NCBI GenBank assembly: GCA_036874045.1
Contig: CM072338.1
Location: 18,002,501 to 18,066,500, forward strand
From: Cymodocea nodosa
Lineage: Eukaryota > Streptophyta > Magnoliopsida > Alismatales > Cymodoceaceae
Direction: 5' to 3'
Length of the DNA: 64,000 nt
This document shows positions 35,713-49,700 of this stretch, one piece after another. The position numbers and the translations under genes are program-made. Position 1 is the first letter of the stretch; each line of letters begins with the position of its first letter. The notes beneath the pieces are model-generated. The model was not told where the DNA came from and made no database searches. It was given only the letters and a program-made list of their open reading frames with translations.

Positions 35713-38700
35713 TTACTCTCGTTTTGCCCCTTCCATGGCTTCTTTCTTTGTTTGGCAGCTTGGGCAAAGAAAAGGACCGTCCCTTGGACGTAATCTACCA
35801 TGCTTTGCAGGACCAGCATGTACAGAAGTGCCCTCCCCAGGTTTGATCTCAACCTGGCAAACAGCACATATGAACAACTTGAACATGTTGCAAATGGGAT
35901 ACTCTGCATCTAACCTGTAAAGGTAATAAAGATTAATGACTAAAATATAGGGCAAGATGAAAGAACTATCCCACTTCATATGCTCGTTTTCAATGCCATT
36001 CAATTTTCACATTGTGTATATTTTTCGTAAGGGGATCATATATAGCTTTTTGTTTTGCATTTTTCTGATGAAATGGTATCATGGCAGGAGCCATGGAACA
36101 ACACGTTTTCTCAAACATGAGGATAGTTAAAAAAACTAGCACACAAACCTTTCAGCTAGTACTGCAGATCCCCCTTCAAAGATTTCCTCGACAAGGTCTG
36201 GTTCATTATATTCTCTATCTAGATTTGAAGATTGACCAGAGTGTTTTCTACAAAACATGGTTTTCAATACTCCCTTTCCTTGCTTCTTTTGTGATGGATT
36301 TGGAGTTATTTTTTCAGGTGGCAAGATATCGACTACAATACAAGTAGTATCATCTCTTAAACCTTGTACCTGTACAGCTTCCTAGAAATAGAAAAAAAAT
36401 TGATAAACTGAACAGATTAGGGAGAAATGTAACAAATAAAAGCTTCAACATCTCATTTTAAAAATGTAGAAAGCTTGAGAAAGATAAGCACTTTGACAAT
36501 ATGAGAAGCAGCAACATCTGCCGGAAACCCACGGGAACAACTTAGAGCCACTTCAGGTGTTAAAGCATCCCAAACACCATCACTTGAAATAATAAGACGA
36601 CCTCCAGCATTTGACAGCTGAAACAATCAGTGCTGGTCAGTGCTAGTCTATGGTAACTCTTTCAGAAATAGAATTAAGATATATACGTTTACAAAAGTAA
36701 AAGAGCATGACAAAATCATATCTACAATAAAACATTCTTCAACTTCGACATTCAACGAATGTCTTAAAAAGCAGGTTATTTTAGAAATTCTGGCCGGAAA
36801 AAAGCCTTCAAATTAGAAAGAATAAAGTCAGAACAATGGTAAATTATGGCAGATTTACCATGTAATTTAGGGATAGGCATCCAAACTGATGAAACCAGTT
36901 AGCCAAAAACCAAATCAGCTATAGTGTTTGGTTCTTTTCTTTATCAAAAAACCTGATCGTGCACTTGGAAGTCAATTCTTGCTAGTTTCCCATCTTCCTC
37001 GTCGATCTTTAAACCTTTCAGGGAGTCATTTGGGCAATTGAGAGAAGGTGCGTTGCTAAAGTATATTAATATATTAGAGTTAAGTGTTACATGTAGATTT
37101 AATCTCACATTGTTTAAGTTGTATTTGTCTTCTTCAAGTAACTTTTATATATAGAAATCTTATGCTTTTTTTAATAAGATCAATTTCACTTTCATTTCTT
37201 CTTTATTTCAACATGGTGTCAAAACTTAGGTTTTAAGAGTCTAAAAAAATGTTAAAGATTTAGATAAAAAGGAGGGAAACCTTAACTACCACCCTAGTCC
37301 AAAAGGTACAAGAAACTGATATGGATCCACAATTTTTTGCCCATCTGAATAGATTCAGAAAATTATGCTTGCACATTTGCAGAGTGGACGCATTGCCAAG
37401 AATTTTGCATTACTGATGCTAGGAGAAGTACACCTTTATGATTACTTTTGGAATTATAAGTACGAAGATGATAGTTTACACTTTACAAACCTTCACTTGC
37501 TTGACATAGGGAATGGGAACGATAAACTCGCCAACATCAAAATCTCCAATCGATCTAGATAAGCACAACCCACCAGGCCAGCATCTAAGGGGACCAATCT
37601 GCATAGAAATATTCATATATAAAAGAGTAAATACTTGTATATTAATGCAAGTGCAAGATAATCTTCTATAATAGTTGGATTTCAATTCAAGTTTGTTCAG
37701 ATAATAAAAGTTTCACTGCTTGTAAGGACTACACATGTTCTAAGAATTTAACATTAAAGGCGTATATAGAATGTATGATTTGGTGCCATTTAAATTTATA
37801 GAGTATCTACTACAAAGGAACAATAAATCTACAAAAACAACAATAATAATCAGTATCTTAATTTTACCATGTAGGATCAATTACATAAATATTCCTTTCA
37901 TTTATTTACATATATCACTAAGTCTTCCATTAAATTACATAATTTTACATCTTTTTTCGCTGTTTCTACGTAATCAAGTAATTTTTTGTCTTCTTTATCT
38001 CTTCATCTTAAATTAATTAATTCTCCTTTCCCTAATAGGTACCTATAAACCTTCTATAGATATCCCAAATCATATAAAATTATTTTTTTATTTTATCCTT
38101 AATAGATACAACTTCTATCTTATTTCACATGAAATTTTGTCTTACATGCTACCAATACTTATTCATCACGACATTTTCATTTAGACTAATTATTTGTACA
38201 TGTTTAATTTTTTTGTACAATTATGCTAATTTTTTGTTTATGTTTAAAAACCAAACACTAGGTCAATAGATGTGATATAAAATTTTCCTTTTAATTTAAG
38301 GTTATTTTTTATCACATAACACTTTTGATGCATTTCTCTACTGTCTATCCCACTTTAATTATTTTTTGAAAGAGAAGCATTTGTGAAGGAGAAGTGAAGA
38401 GAAAATATATTTCGTATGCAGTGAATTACACACATATATATAGGGCAATGAATAACTAAAAATCTATTTACCCAATAAGAGACTCATGTAAATAATGCAT
38501 ACTAGTAAGATGACTATTAATTTTTCAAGTTGGAGCATATATATTGACCATGTCCAACTCATGCAAAGTATCTTGAAAATTCCAACATTTAAATGCTTTG
38601 CAAAGATATCAATCATTTGCTTTGAAAATTGTGTATGAAAGAGAGATGAACCCTCACATTACTGTCTTGAACAAAATGACAGTCCACTTCAATGCATTTT

Positions 38701-41700
38701 GTTTGTTCATAAAGTGTAGGATTGTTAACAATAAAAATTACTGTCTAATTATCACAATGCATCTCCGTAAGTGCCTCAATAATGAAGTCAAGCTCCATCA
38801 GCAGGGATCCAGTCCATATCATCTCATAAGTTGTTCGTACCATTAAACAATATTTTGCTTGCACACTAGATTGGGATACAACATTTTGCTTTTTGTTTTT
38901 AAGCAACGAGATTCCCTCTAATATAAGTATAATAACCTAAGGTGAACTTTCTATCACCTTTATCTTCTACATAACCTGAATTAAAAGACTTCAATCTTAA
39001 GATGATGGTTCCTTTTGTAGATAAGGCTTTTACCCAAGGCTCCCTTGATACATGCAAGTGCACACAAGGCATATTCCCAATGGACAACCTTGAGTTTATG
39101 CATAAATTAAAAAAGCAAGTTGATAACATAAGTGATGTTAAATCTAGAGGCAATTAAGTAGATCAGTTTATCAATCAATCTCTTGTATTTGTTGAGGTCT
39201 TCTAAGAGGCTAGAGGAATCATCCTAAAAGAATAGATTCTACTTTATAGATGTACTTTCATGCTTGTAGCCTAGAAGCTCTAGCTTCTACAATAGATCTA
39301 GAACATACTTCCCTTGAATTATGTCACACTCCCCCTTGAATAAATAAACTTAATGGCTAAGAAATATCAAGGTTTACCAATATCCTTGGTGGCAAAGCAT
39401 GCTCCAAGACATTCTTTTATCATTTGAATGCTTATTGAATCAATACCTATGATCAAAATGTGAACACAAATAGCTATGATAACACTATTATTTGAAGACA
39501 GTAGAAAGTTGAGTAATCGATAGCACATTTCTGAAAATTACCTTGTTCAACAATCTATTGAATTTTTTGAATCAAACTCAGAGACTTTGCTTTATCCCAT
39601 AAATGACCTTTCTTAGGTGGTATATATAATATTTTTATTGAGCAACATACTTAAGAGGTTACTTTATTAATACTTATTCAATCAAATCACCATAAGGAAA
39701 GACATTTTTAACATCTAGCTGGTAAACCTCCTAGGTTTCATTTATGACTATAGATAGAAACACTCAAATGAAGTTTAGGTAGGCAATTGAAGAGAAGCTT
39801 TACACAATTGACACCATATGTCTAGCTAAAATCTCAAGCAACAAAATAAGCTTTGTATCTATTCATTGAGCTATTGGGCTTATACTTGGTAATGTATATC
39901 CATTTACAAGAGATTATATTGGTATCTACAAGTCAAGGAACCAATTTTCATGTGCCACATGATGTGAGGGTAGACATCTCTTGGGTATAGATTTGAACAA
40001 AAGAAATAGAACAAAATTGTGAAAAGAGGTATTCAAGCAATCATAGTAAATGAATTGAAAATAAGATAAAGTGTGTAGGTTCTTGTACTTCAGTCTTTCT
40101 CTTCTTAAATTAACATCTAACACTAACAATTTATGTTGTATGGTTAAGTTTTCACTTGGAATAACCTTACAATCTTTACACATTTTTTGATCAGATTTTC
40201 CAATAAGTAAAAAAAGTCTATTTGACTAGTATTTGAACTACTTTTAAATGTAATTAAATGTTCCTCTATTTTTTAAAAATAAGTGATAGTTACTAAAAGG
40301 TCGCCAGTTATACTAAAGTCCAAACTTGAATTTTCCTCTTTATTTCTATTACCATGACCAAATTCTCCATAATTTCTTTCATATGCTATATTTTTTTTCT
40401 CTTATATGACCATTTAAATCCCTCCAATAAACAACTTTTCACTGGTTGCTAAGCTATGAACTAAACTATCTAAATCTTCCCATAATTTTTGTTTAATAGC
40501 TTCTCCTAAACCTATTTAGGAGAGGTTATTGCTAAAATTATACTCCATATTTAAGTCTTAGTCCACTACTTGAATGGAAAAATAAATCCCTCTCATGATT
40601 GAAATCTAGCACAGGAAGGTATCTAGATTCATGAAATGATGGGAGGAGGTGCCTTATAAACTATTCTCCATATTATAGACTTCACCAAATTTATAAAATC
40701 AATAGTGTACCTTCTTTGAACAGCATGGTTTCTACCAATCCAATACATAAAATGCTTAATGCCTTTAAACATATGCAACATCTTCAATCGTGTACTTTCC
40801 ATTAAACATCAGGTCATATAAATGCTAAAGTTTTCACATAAATATTTGTTAAAAATAAGAATCAAAGAAGACCAAAGAGAAATAAACCTCTGCACCACAA
40901 GCAATGTTTAGTCGTCCAACCTCACCACCACTTGCAATTACTCTCTCCACCCTATATGTATGAAATAAAATTTAAAACAGCAATTTGCAATAACACCATG
41001 TTTAGAATAAACAGCAACTTACTCTTCTTCATTGACGTCCAATCTATGATCAGAAGACAAATAATGAATTGCACCTTCAGCTGATTCAAGTATGCACCGA
41101 GAATCACCAACAGATGCCACAGTCACCATCCATCCATCAATTATTACAAATGTAACGGTAGTCCCTGAAGAACAAGCTGTAAAAACAGGAAAAAGTATGC
41201 GATTACAAGATAAACATATCTGCACCTGTTCTATCTTTTCATCTTAGGTAAACAAGACTGAGCATGAGGGTCATGCCAATTGCCATCCAACAACTCATAG
41301 ATGCATCATAAAAATGCTGGAAAAATTGTTGCAAGATTTTCCTGGAGAATATTACATCCATGAGAATGAGATGACTTTTGCAAAAATTTTGAGTAAGCAA
41401 GGTGTGACAGATATGGTCACCAGGACAACATCAGAAACTTGTGATCGATAGAGTTGTTGATGACCACAAACATTTACATACTAGTGAAGTATGAAGCTGG
41501 AGAATATGCAAGTTCTATCACAAAAGTACCACCTAAAGACTTCTCTAACATGAAGTGGAGTTATCAGTGGCTAATCATGAAACAAAAATGATTCAATGTC
41601 TTCTGTTAAGCAAAGCACTGCTGATGTCCTTGATGCCTAAATTGACAGACAGATAAAAGGGAGACCCCATACCCACTACAGCTAACACCAGATCTTCCCC

Positions 41701-44700
41701 ACTTGATAAAGGTCCCTTTGTTTCTATATCAAAATTGCCCAAGTCCATCACTAGAGTCAATTCATACAAAAAAAATCAAAAATATAAAAGATTTTACTTA
41801 AGACACTTCCTCTAACGAAAACTCCATTCCCCAGTCCTACTTTAGCATGCTTCCAAAGACATTTTTTGTCTTGGTGCTTTGCTTGCTTTAACCGGACAAA
41901 ATGGACAACAACCTAAGCTTCAATATCAAAGGTAAGCTTAATCATGGTTCTTCATATTATTTTAAATCCTAAAACTGTGGTATTTTTGCACAACGATGCA
42001 GAATAAATGTTCATTTATCCATGCAAATGGTAACCAAACTTTCTATGCAAGGAAAATATATTGAAACTAAAGCAATTCAAGAAATATAACTACCTTTTCC
42101 TCCATTCTTGTAAAGGCTAACCTAAAAAATGATCCACTGTGATAAGCACAACATAATGGTGCCCCTTGGGATACCTTCCTACCTTGTTGTTGGAAATCTT
42201 TATCTGTTTTGACAAATGCAGCAACTAGAGCTCTTGGCAGTGCTGTTTGCCAGTCATCCCTACTGAGATCAGGAGGAATGACATTTAATACATTTCTGAG
42301 AAGATTTTCTTTACAATATATAGCAGCACCTGTCCCCTTGTGTCCATCAAAAAGCTGCACAACCAAAAGGTAGAAAAAAGAGAGCATAAAAGGCAGATAA
42401 TTTTGTTTAATATAATGATAATAACATTGACGGAAATGTCACAAAAGGAGACCAAAGTATGCTTCATAGGAAATAATATCAGAAAATAATATGCACAACA
42501 TCCGATAAATCTTTGTAAGATTTTATCTATACCATGAAAAAAAATACAAGATAAGAAATATAAACTCTACTGTGGACAACAAAGATCATTTCACTAATAA
42601 TCCCAAATCAAGAAGTGGGAGAAACTAGAAGTTAAGACAGAGGACTGGTTGATGGTAACATGTAGGCTCACGTTAATGTCTTAGTTCAGTCTCAATGAGC
42701 TCAGCCAATCTGATCTAGTTATCAATCATCAAGTTCAGCTGGTTTGACCTTGTTAAATTTTGGTTGTAGCTGACAAATACAAAAAATGAAAAACAAATAT
42801 TATACGTATTCAGTGAAAAATATTAAATGGCCATTAAACAGCTGTTTTTTCCATTAAAGAGTTGTTTAACAAAAATTTCAGAAAAAATGATTGAAATCAG
42901 TTGGATGGTTCTTTTCCCCCTTTTTAGAACACTAAAGATAAAAGAATTCAAATGAAAGAACTAAAAGATCACACGAGGGGTTTTGCATTGTATCAAACAT
43001 TAGATGAACCCTATGGTCCTCAATAATTTAGTTTGGGCTTTTCTTTGTCCTAGAAATCCAAGGACCAATCCAAGGGATGAGCATTAGGGTAAGCTATTAA
43101 GCTCAGGAATGAGAAAGGAAGAGATCAAAGTGAATGAAGTTAAGGATAGAGACTATAAAATAATTTTTTTACTTTCTTTTTCTTCTTATATATGTTAATC
43201 ACCATGTTGACTTATAACTAATGTATCAAATTTCAACAAGTTGGCAAATGTGTCGAAAATTAGAATGGTCAAAATGATATTCACTTGAATATCTTAAGAT
43301 GCAGAACTTCAGGGGTTTCAGTGTTTTTTATATCAAGAGAAACTTTGTAAATTTTCTACTATTTGTGGGTGCGTTGATCAAAAGTTAAAACTTCAACTAA
43401 TGTTTAGACTGCAGTAGAATCGTTGCTACTGCTATTTTCTGGCCCTATGTGCTTTTCTTTATTCTTCCACCAAAGGAACTTGGATCCAAAATTTCTCCAA
43501 CTGCTAGAAAGTAAGTGCAGCCACCCAAAATTTTTCACTTGTCACTATTACAAGCTTACAACAGGATCTTCTGAGTTTTGAGGTATGTTTATCTGTTGAA
43601 ACTTCTACAAATGATGTTTTTGTGTGAATTTCAAGATTAAATGCATAGATATAAATTTTTTCTATTTTTTAGTGATTTCCCGTAATTTTTATAAATATAG
43701 ATATGTACTTCTAAAAACATGTGTAATTGATGAATATTAAGAACATTGTCTTTGGTTGAATATTAAATTTTTATTGTATTCTAAAACTTTAAATAGGTAG
43801 TATAATATGTTTTTAATTTCATAAATACCTAGAAAATTATTTTAATTATTATTGAATGTGTATTTTTTATTAATTTAGCTTGTCTTAGAATTTCACATCG
43901 AAATTCATATTTCCCAAACCTTTTTAGGAACTTTCATAATTTTACCCAACTTCTATCCAAATTTCCACCAAAGTCTAACATATTTCCCTTTTTCATTGGA
44001 CTGAAGTTTGACATGAAACCAAAGATGCATTCCTTGTTTATTACCTAGTTCTCACCCACTAGCCATTTTTGCAATTTTATTCTATTCCATTTACTTTGTT
44101 GGTTGTTCTGCACATTGATTTTTATTCCAGCCTTTCAACGCTTGGTGTCCAATGTAATTGGTGTTTTCTCAAATCAATGTTAGAAAATCAACATGCATGG
44201 GAACCAAAGAATGGATGGCACACTTTAACATGTTGAATGTTCTCAGGTTATTTTTACTGAAATTGACACTATAGTGCAATTTACCATTTAAACAGTTTGT
44301 TCGACTCATCTAAAAAGTGAGTAGAACGGCTTTGTTTTTTGTTCACTTCTTTGCACATTGAAACTGATTTAAGCCCTCTGGCACATAGCGTCCAAATAAA
44401 TTGGCATGTGAATGGATTGCCCAGTGCCCTAGTGTGGAAGAGAAGTTCGGAGGAATGACATATACTTCCATTGTTGGCATTCACCAGGTATCTTTCTTGA
44501 ATTTATGTTAGAAAAAGACAAGCTTGGCTATCTAGGAATAAGTAGCACATTTTATCATTTTGAATATTATTTTGTTACCTTAATTCAAATCAATAAAATA
44601 GTGCAGATTTCCATCAAAATAGTTTGTTTGACCTAGTGGCTTGCATAGGGAGATTGCATGTTGTAGTTGTGTTAATGCAATGGCCCAGATCATTTGATGA

Positions 44701-45874
44701 AATTAGATGACATGAGGGCCTAGTCGATCCTTTAATCTCATTTTCCACAGTTTCAACTAAGCATGTGCTTAAGGCACCAATCAGACCCTAGCCACCACCT
44801 TCCAATTGAAAGCATCAGACATGTGAATTCATCATACCATAGCTCCATAAGGTCCACAACTCCCATCAATAGCTTAACTTCCATTTCTCATTGTATGTAA
44901 CAAAGTTCAATGTCGGGTGATCTTATATTGTGCAGTGCTCCTCTCAAATAAAACTATAAGATATGGTAGTGATACGGCATCTATAAAGGAGATCTTTAAA
45001 GTTGGAAAATGAAATTATTGACAAGATAAGTAGCCTACTGTCCAGGAAAAACCATTCTGAACAGCAAGGACAGAATTTGAAAATTTCAGTTTACTTGAAG
45101 TAATTTTTATTTATATAAACTCTTCTAAAAAAAGACGCTTGCCAAACTGGCGTTGGTAATCAGCTCTATTCGATCCACTCAGACAAGAATCGCAAATAGA
45201 GACAACAAAGAACAAAGTAACGAGATCCAGAAAAAACAAATTTAACCCCAAGTCATCTTTCAAGGAGAGATCTTCGAGCTACATGCATTGTTACAAAACA
45301 AAATTAGCGTACCCCATCTCTAACGACGCCTAAATAGCTACTTTTATTCTTAATAAAATATACGACGAGAATTGGATCTCCGATTTTGATATTTACAGAA
45401 AACAAACAAAAATAAGATACTACGAAAACAAATAAAAATCACGGTACTTCTTATTTCGATACCTGAAGAAAAATAATTTCGATAAAAATCCAGATGTAAG
45501 AAGAGGTAAAATACGTCCAAAGAACTACGAACAAGAATGAAACGACAATAAATCCCATATGGCCTACCGAAAAGATCATTTTCTAAGGGAATCATGTACT
45601 AAACATTACAAGTAGAAGAAGAAAAGCAAGCGATTATGATCCTCACAGCAAAGACAGAAAACGTGCTGGAAGGGTCACCAGGGATGCGAAGGACGTCGGT
45701 CTTCAACAATGTGAAATCCTCTCCCTTCCTACTCTGGCTGGCCTCGCCGTACAGGAGGTCAGGGCTCTCGATCTTCTCGTTCGTCAGTTCCCTCTTCAGC
45801 AGCACCGCCAGCGGCACCATCGCCGCCGGCTTCCCAACCGTTGACTCCCTCTTCGGCGCTGGCATGGATGCCAT
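35713..45874 (-). CDS. Protein phosphatase 2C (At1g47380-type), eight exons, 426 aa
   Basis: Exons 5' to 3': 45647..45874, 42183..42354, 41023..41176, 40888..40951, 37497..37598, 36492..36617, 36149..36381, 35713..35914; total 1281 bases, 427 codons, all phases matching. Mg/Mn-dependent Ser/Thr phosphatase. Motifs: VPLAVLLKRELTNEKIE and SRKGEDFTLL near the start, the metal-binding LFDGHKGTGAA, SGTTVTFVIIDGW, SVGDSRCILE, RCWPGGLCLSRSIGDFDVGE, ISSDGVWDAL and the last metal site RDDTTCIVVDI. The C-terminal extension holds FICAVCQVEIKPGEG...PFLCPSCQ, two CxxC pairs that could bind zinc, as in Arabidopsis PP2C12. Start is ATG 45874 (MASMPAPKRE); a GTG two codons upstream is not a start. Introns 1 and 4 are each 3.3 kb and hold transposon remains. 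The plant partner or pathway is not evident. Confidence 0.93.
36953..37055 (-). other. Orphan exon-like segment inside a PP2C intron
   Basis: On the minus strand an AG acceptor at CTTTAG precedes an open 103-base stretch, and a GT donor follows at CAG|GTTTTT. It reads NAPSLNCPNDSLKGLKIDEE then DGKLARIDFQVHDQ, with good coding composition. The flanking PP2C exons (40888..40951 and 37497..37598) join in phase without it, and known PP2C relatives have nothing like it there. A family A LTR begins at its edge (about 37052). I do not recognise the parent gene; the ending IDFQVHDQ faintly recalls Ig-like repeats of SMC-hinge proteins such as GMI1, which I cannot verify. Confidence 0.5.
37052..37345 (+). 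mobile_element. Family A short-LTR element, 5' LTR and leader only
   Basis: LTR about 37052-37212, primer site like TGGTGTCAAAAC at 37214-37225, then leader sequence with AGGAGGGAAACCTTAACTAC, the same leader as the copies at 57380 and 62720. No 3' LTR was found, so this is a truncated copy, antisense to the PP2C gene. Confidence 0.7.
38440..40650 (-). mobile_element. Copia LTR retrotransposon fossil, RT/RNase H region
   Basis: In the 3.3 kb PP2C intron 4, in the same orientation as the gene. Minus-strand stretches resemble a Copia polyprotein: around 38900-39000 a peptide like GYVEDKGDRKFTLGYYTY is followed by the RNase H start, and sequence up to about 40650 has the look of the RT region in scattered frames. 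It is heavily broken and lacks recognised LTRs, so the outer limits are approximate. It looks old. Confidence 0.65.
42355..45646. other. PP2C intron 1 (3.3 kb), no gene recognised
   Basis: Bounded by GT/AG on the minus strand. No transposon domain or host exon was recognised in it; the composition is AT-rich throughout. Confidence 0.6.
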
Positions 45875-46723
45875 CTCCACCTCTCTCCTGCTTCTCCACC
45901 AACCAAAATGGCAAGGCCAGACTCACTCCGATTTTCCTTACGACCCCTCGATTTCCATTAGAGGACAGCCAGGCGAGGAATTCGCGCGGAATGTGGTGGC
46001 CTCATCGGAGGGTGTTGCCGCCATTAACGCGAAGAAAAAGGAAATCGAAAGTAAACCGAAATCTCGCAGGACATCTATTACGGTATTTTCGCATTTTCTT
46101 CCTGTGTGCTTTACTTTTTCCACGTATTTTCGAAAATTCCATAATACCAATATTATATTTTACGATGACGTGTGGACCACAAAACTGCCACGGCTTCCGG
46201 CTTGGGCGCCACGGGACCCACACACGATCGCGAGTAACTTGGCGGCTTCCCTGGCCCACCTTTTGAATAGTGTTGATCTGTGACTTGATTTATTATAAGT
46301 TAAGATTGTAATTATAATAACTTTTTTTTTGGGGGGTTAAAGTTTAATCTATTATCAATTTAATATTGCTAGCACAACGATAATATTTTTATTATTTTAT
46401 AATACTAATATCAGTATCAAGTATATAAAAGTACTTAATTTGTATATAAAATATTAAGATGATTTAACATGTAAACCTCTTAATTAAAGATTCTGCTGAC
46501 TAAGTTTTAATTCTAACCAGTGAATATGAAAAGAAGGAAAATTATATTTAGGTTGAATTTACTTTTCCTTAATTTTTTTATTATCATTTTTCTTAATGCA
46601 CAAATCACACTTATCCACGACGACATTGCAAATTCTAGAGTGCCTGTTCTCGCCTCAGCATCTCCGAATCTCCGATCCGAGCATTCTTCCCTTCCCGAAT
46701 CCCTCGCTCTCGTGGAGAGGCCG
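45875..46723. promoter_or_regulatory. Divergent promoter between PP2C (-) and the SDR-MDR gene (+)
   Basis: The two start codons are 849 bases apart and face away from each other. The PP2C side is GC-rich to about 46260, the middle AT-rich, and the oxidoreductase side rises in GC again from 46630. No clear TATA box was found on either side, consistent with housekeeping-type expression. Confidence 0.6.
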
Positions 46724-49700
46724 ATGGAGATTAAACCAGGACTATCAGCTCTCGTCACTGGCGGTGCTTCCGGGATCGGTACCTCCTTTGTATTCCGATC
46801 ATATTTTTATCTTCCATTTCTCTGCTCCAGTCATTTGTTTGTGTTGAATTTCAATCAAAGAACATCGACTGATTAACATGGATTTTGACAATTCTCTGTT
46901 CATCAACTTGTGCTGAATTCTTCGTATCGATTAGAGTGTGATTTGGTTGGACGTCTGAAATTGGTGAAGGCGTTGCTTCGATGATCGTTCTGCAGGTAGA
47001 GCAGTTGCTTTGGCGCTTGCGGCGAAGGGCATTTTCGTGACGATTGTCGATGTCTCTGAACAAAGAGGGAAGGAAGTCCAGTGTCTGCTCCACGAAGAGT
47101 GCAAGAAGTTTCATCCTTTTGCGAAGCATCCACTGGCTACGTTTATAAAGTGCGATGTGACTAAAAGAAGTAAGTTACCTGTTGTTGATGCGTGTTATTG
47201 TGTTCATGCGTTGTTTATTATTTTCCTAATGTCATTACAGGAATCTAATTTGATTTTACCTTGTTTTATCCATTCCATTCATAGTCCTACAACGGGCAAC
47301 GTTGTCTGATTTTAGTAACAACTTGTAACTGTTTATGATAACAACTGTTATCTCAAGCCACCAATTTTTACCATGATATCAGTACAAAATCAAACTCGAG
47401 TCCTTCAGTAGTGTAAGCTCTAAATAACTTACGAACCCTTATTATGTAAAGCTTTGCCAAATTGCCAACAGAGTTCTGACAAACCTAATGAAAATTTATT
47501 TTTTAAAAATCAGTTATCATTTGAGGTTCATTGACAAATTGCATTAAAAGAATCAGATGCCTATTTTTACAAGAGGCATAGTTGTTGAAGCAGGTGCCTA
47601 AGTGTCATTATGTGATGCCTAGGTGCCCAACTTTTATATCTTCAGACCTTGCCTTTTTTTTAAAAAAAAAAACTAGGCGCCCAACTTTGATATCTTCACA
47701 TCTGGATGAGGCCCTTGCCCTTTTTAAAATTTTTTTTTCTATCAGATCTTGTTAGGATCCAATAATGAATATTGTGAGGATCCAATATATTATTTGTGTT
47801 TAATGAGTTTGGTTTTTGAAAACATAAAATATTTAATGCTACCAAAATTTCAATTCTAAAATACACATATTTTAGGTTTTTAGACCATTGACAAGGTATA
47901 TGATGCATTATATATACATGGGCATGCACATATACGAACATGTCTTGAAATAAAGCATATATAAATATATCTAAACAAGTTTGATATATATATTAATTAT
48001 CAAATTTTCAAAATTAAAAATTCAATTAATTTGAACACCTAGGTGGATGCCTAGATCTAGGTGTCCAAGGTGCCCAAGGTGACCTTGGCACATTACAACC
48101 TAGGTGTGAAAATGAATTTTCAACTTTAATGACCTATTTGTAGTCTCTCTCAAAAGTGTTGAATCATATACATCATCCTTCCCTGATCGTGCCAACCATC
48201 GAACACCACGTGAGTACTTTCCCTTGTAGGCAAAGTGGCCCTTCTTTTATAGATACAAGGACCACTTATTGACCAATTGAGCCATTGATTTCTGCTTTCC
48301 AACTTGACTTGAACTTCCTCTGGGATGGGTTGAATGCATTTCAAAACCATTACTCCAGCTTTCATCTTAGGTTCAAGTTTCTTTGCATTAGCCCTCAGAT
48401 CCAGCGCTGGTAACTCTGTGAATGCCCCTTTCCTCTTCTCATTAAGCAAATTCAATGAAAGGTTTCCCTTCACTATACCAGCTCTACCAAAGTAGAGACC
48501 TGTCATTGTTGAAGTGAATGTATAACCACCAGTACCCTCAGGGCTGAACCTCCTGTCTTGTCTAGCTGGCTGTTTGCCAATGAATAAGTTAATAAACCCA
48601 ATCAATTTTTCTCAAGAGATCCTTCCTGCCTCTCCATCTTGGAGAAAAAGCTAGGATCAACTTTGAGGATGTACATTTTGAAAACCATTGGCATCTGCTT
48701 TCATACCCCTGAAAAATTTTGCAAACAAACACATTTACTCATGGCAAGAGAATGAGAATTTATCAAATCAAAAATAGAATGTGTTGATGGGGCAATTCAG
48801 AGATTAATCAAGGAATGAAGATAGAAATAACCAATTCAGAGAATCGGAAAATGAGGGAACAAATAAAAAGATAAAAAAGCAGTGCAGAAAGAAATGTGAA
48901 AAACCGACAGGAATGTCCTCTGTCAGGACAACACAGTAAAATTACAAAGTACAGATTGCAGAATGAACGTGGCTGGGACCTTTAGTGTGCAATGAAGTCA
49001 TATTGAACTAATTATTTGTTTGTTTGTAACTCATTCAACATTTCTCTGTTCTATAAGGATGTTAGATCTTGGAATTTTTCAACATCATTTGCTCCTGGCT
49101 CTGTTTTCCCATGATTGGTCATTAGAATAAGAAATGCATGTACTCCAGTCCATCTATCTTCCATTGGGCTTTGTGGGAGAGAGGAACTAAATGGATTCAA
49201 CTCTTTCAATGTTCTGCTCCAAACAGCTGATCCTTCACAGCACAGTGAGATATAGTTGTTTACAATAGCATGCATCCACAAATGCATCTTATTTGCTTGT
49301 TTAATAAACATGTCAACATAAAATGGCTGCACATCTCTAGTGATGTCTCCACTGTTTGTTGGTCAATCTTTTATTTTTCACTCAATTATAGCTACTGGAG
49401 AATCGATTTTGTGAGTGGGGTTGATAGATATTTGTTTCTTTTCAAACAAACCTTAGATCCTTGTCTAGTTTAAGTTTATAGCATATACTCAACAATAAGG
49501 ATTTTTGAACTTAAAGGTGAGGTGTAATATCCCAAAAACAAAGGAGGCATGTTATTGATTTTTACTTCTTACAATGATCTAATGTCCTTTTCTCTTGTGT
49601 TCTAAGTGCTAACTGAAATACAAATCACAGGTGCAATAGCTGCTGCTTTTGGGACACATGTGGAAGTCTATGGGGGATTGGACATATGTGTGAACAGTTC

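Noticed and set aside
45636-46283. 215-codon plus-strand frame, the longest in the window
   Set aside because: It lies opposite PP2C exon 1 and its 5' leader. The minus strand has the recognisable PP2C N-terminus with correct splice phase, so this frame is a shadow of GC-rich coding DNA.
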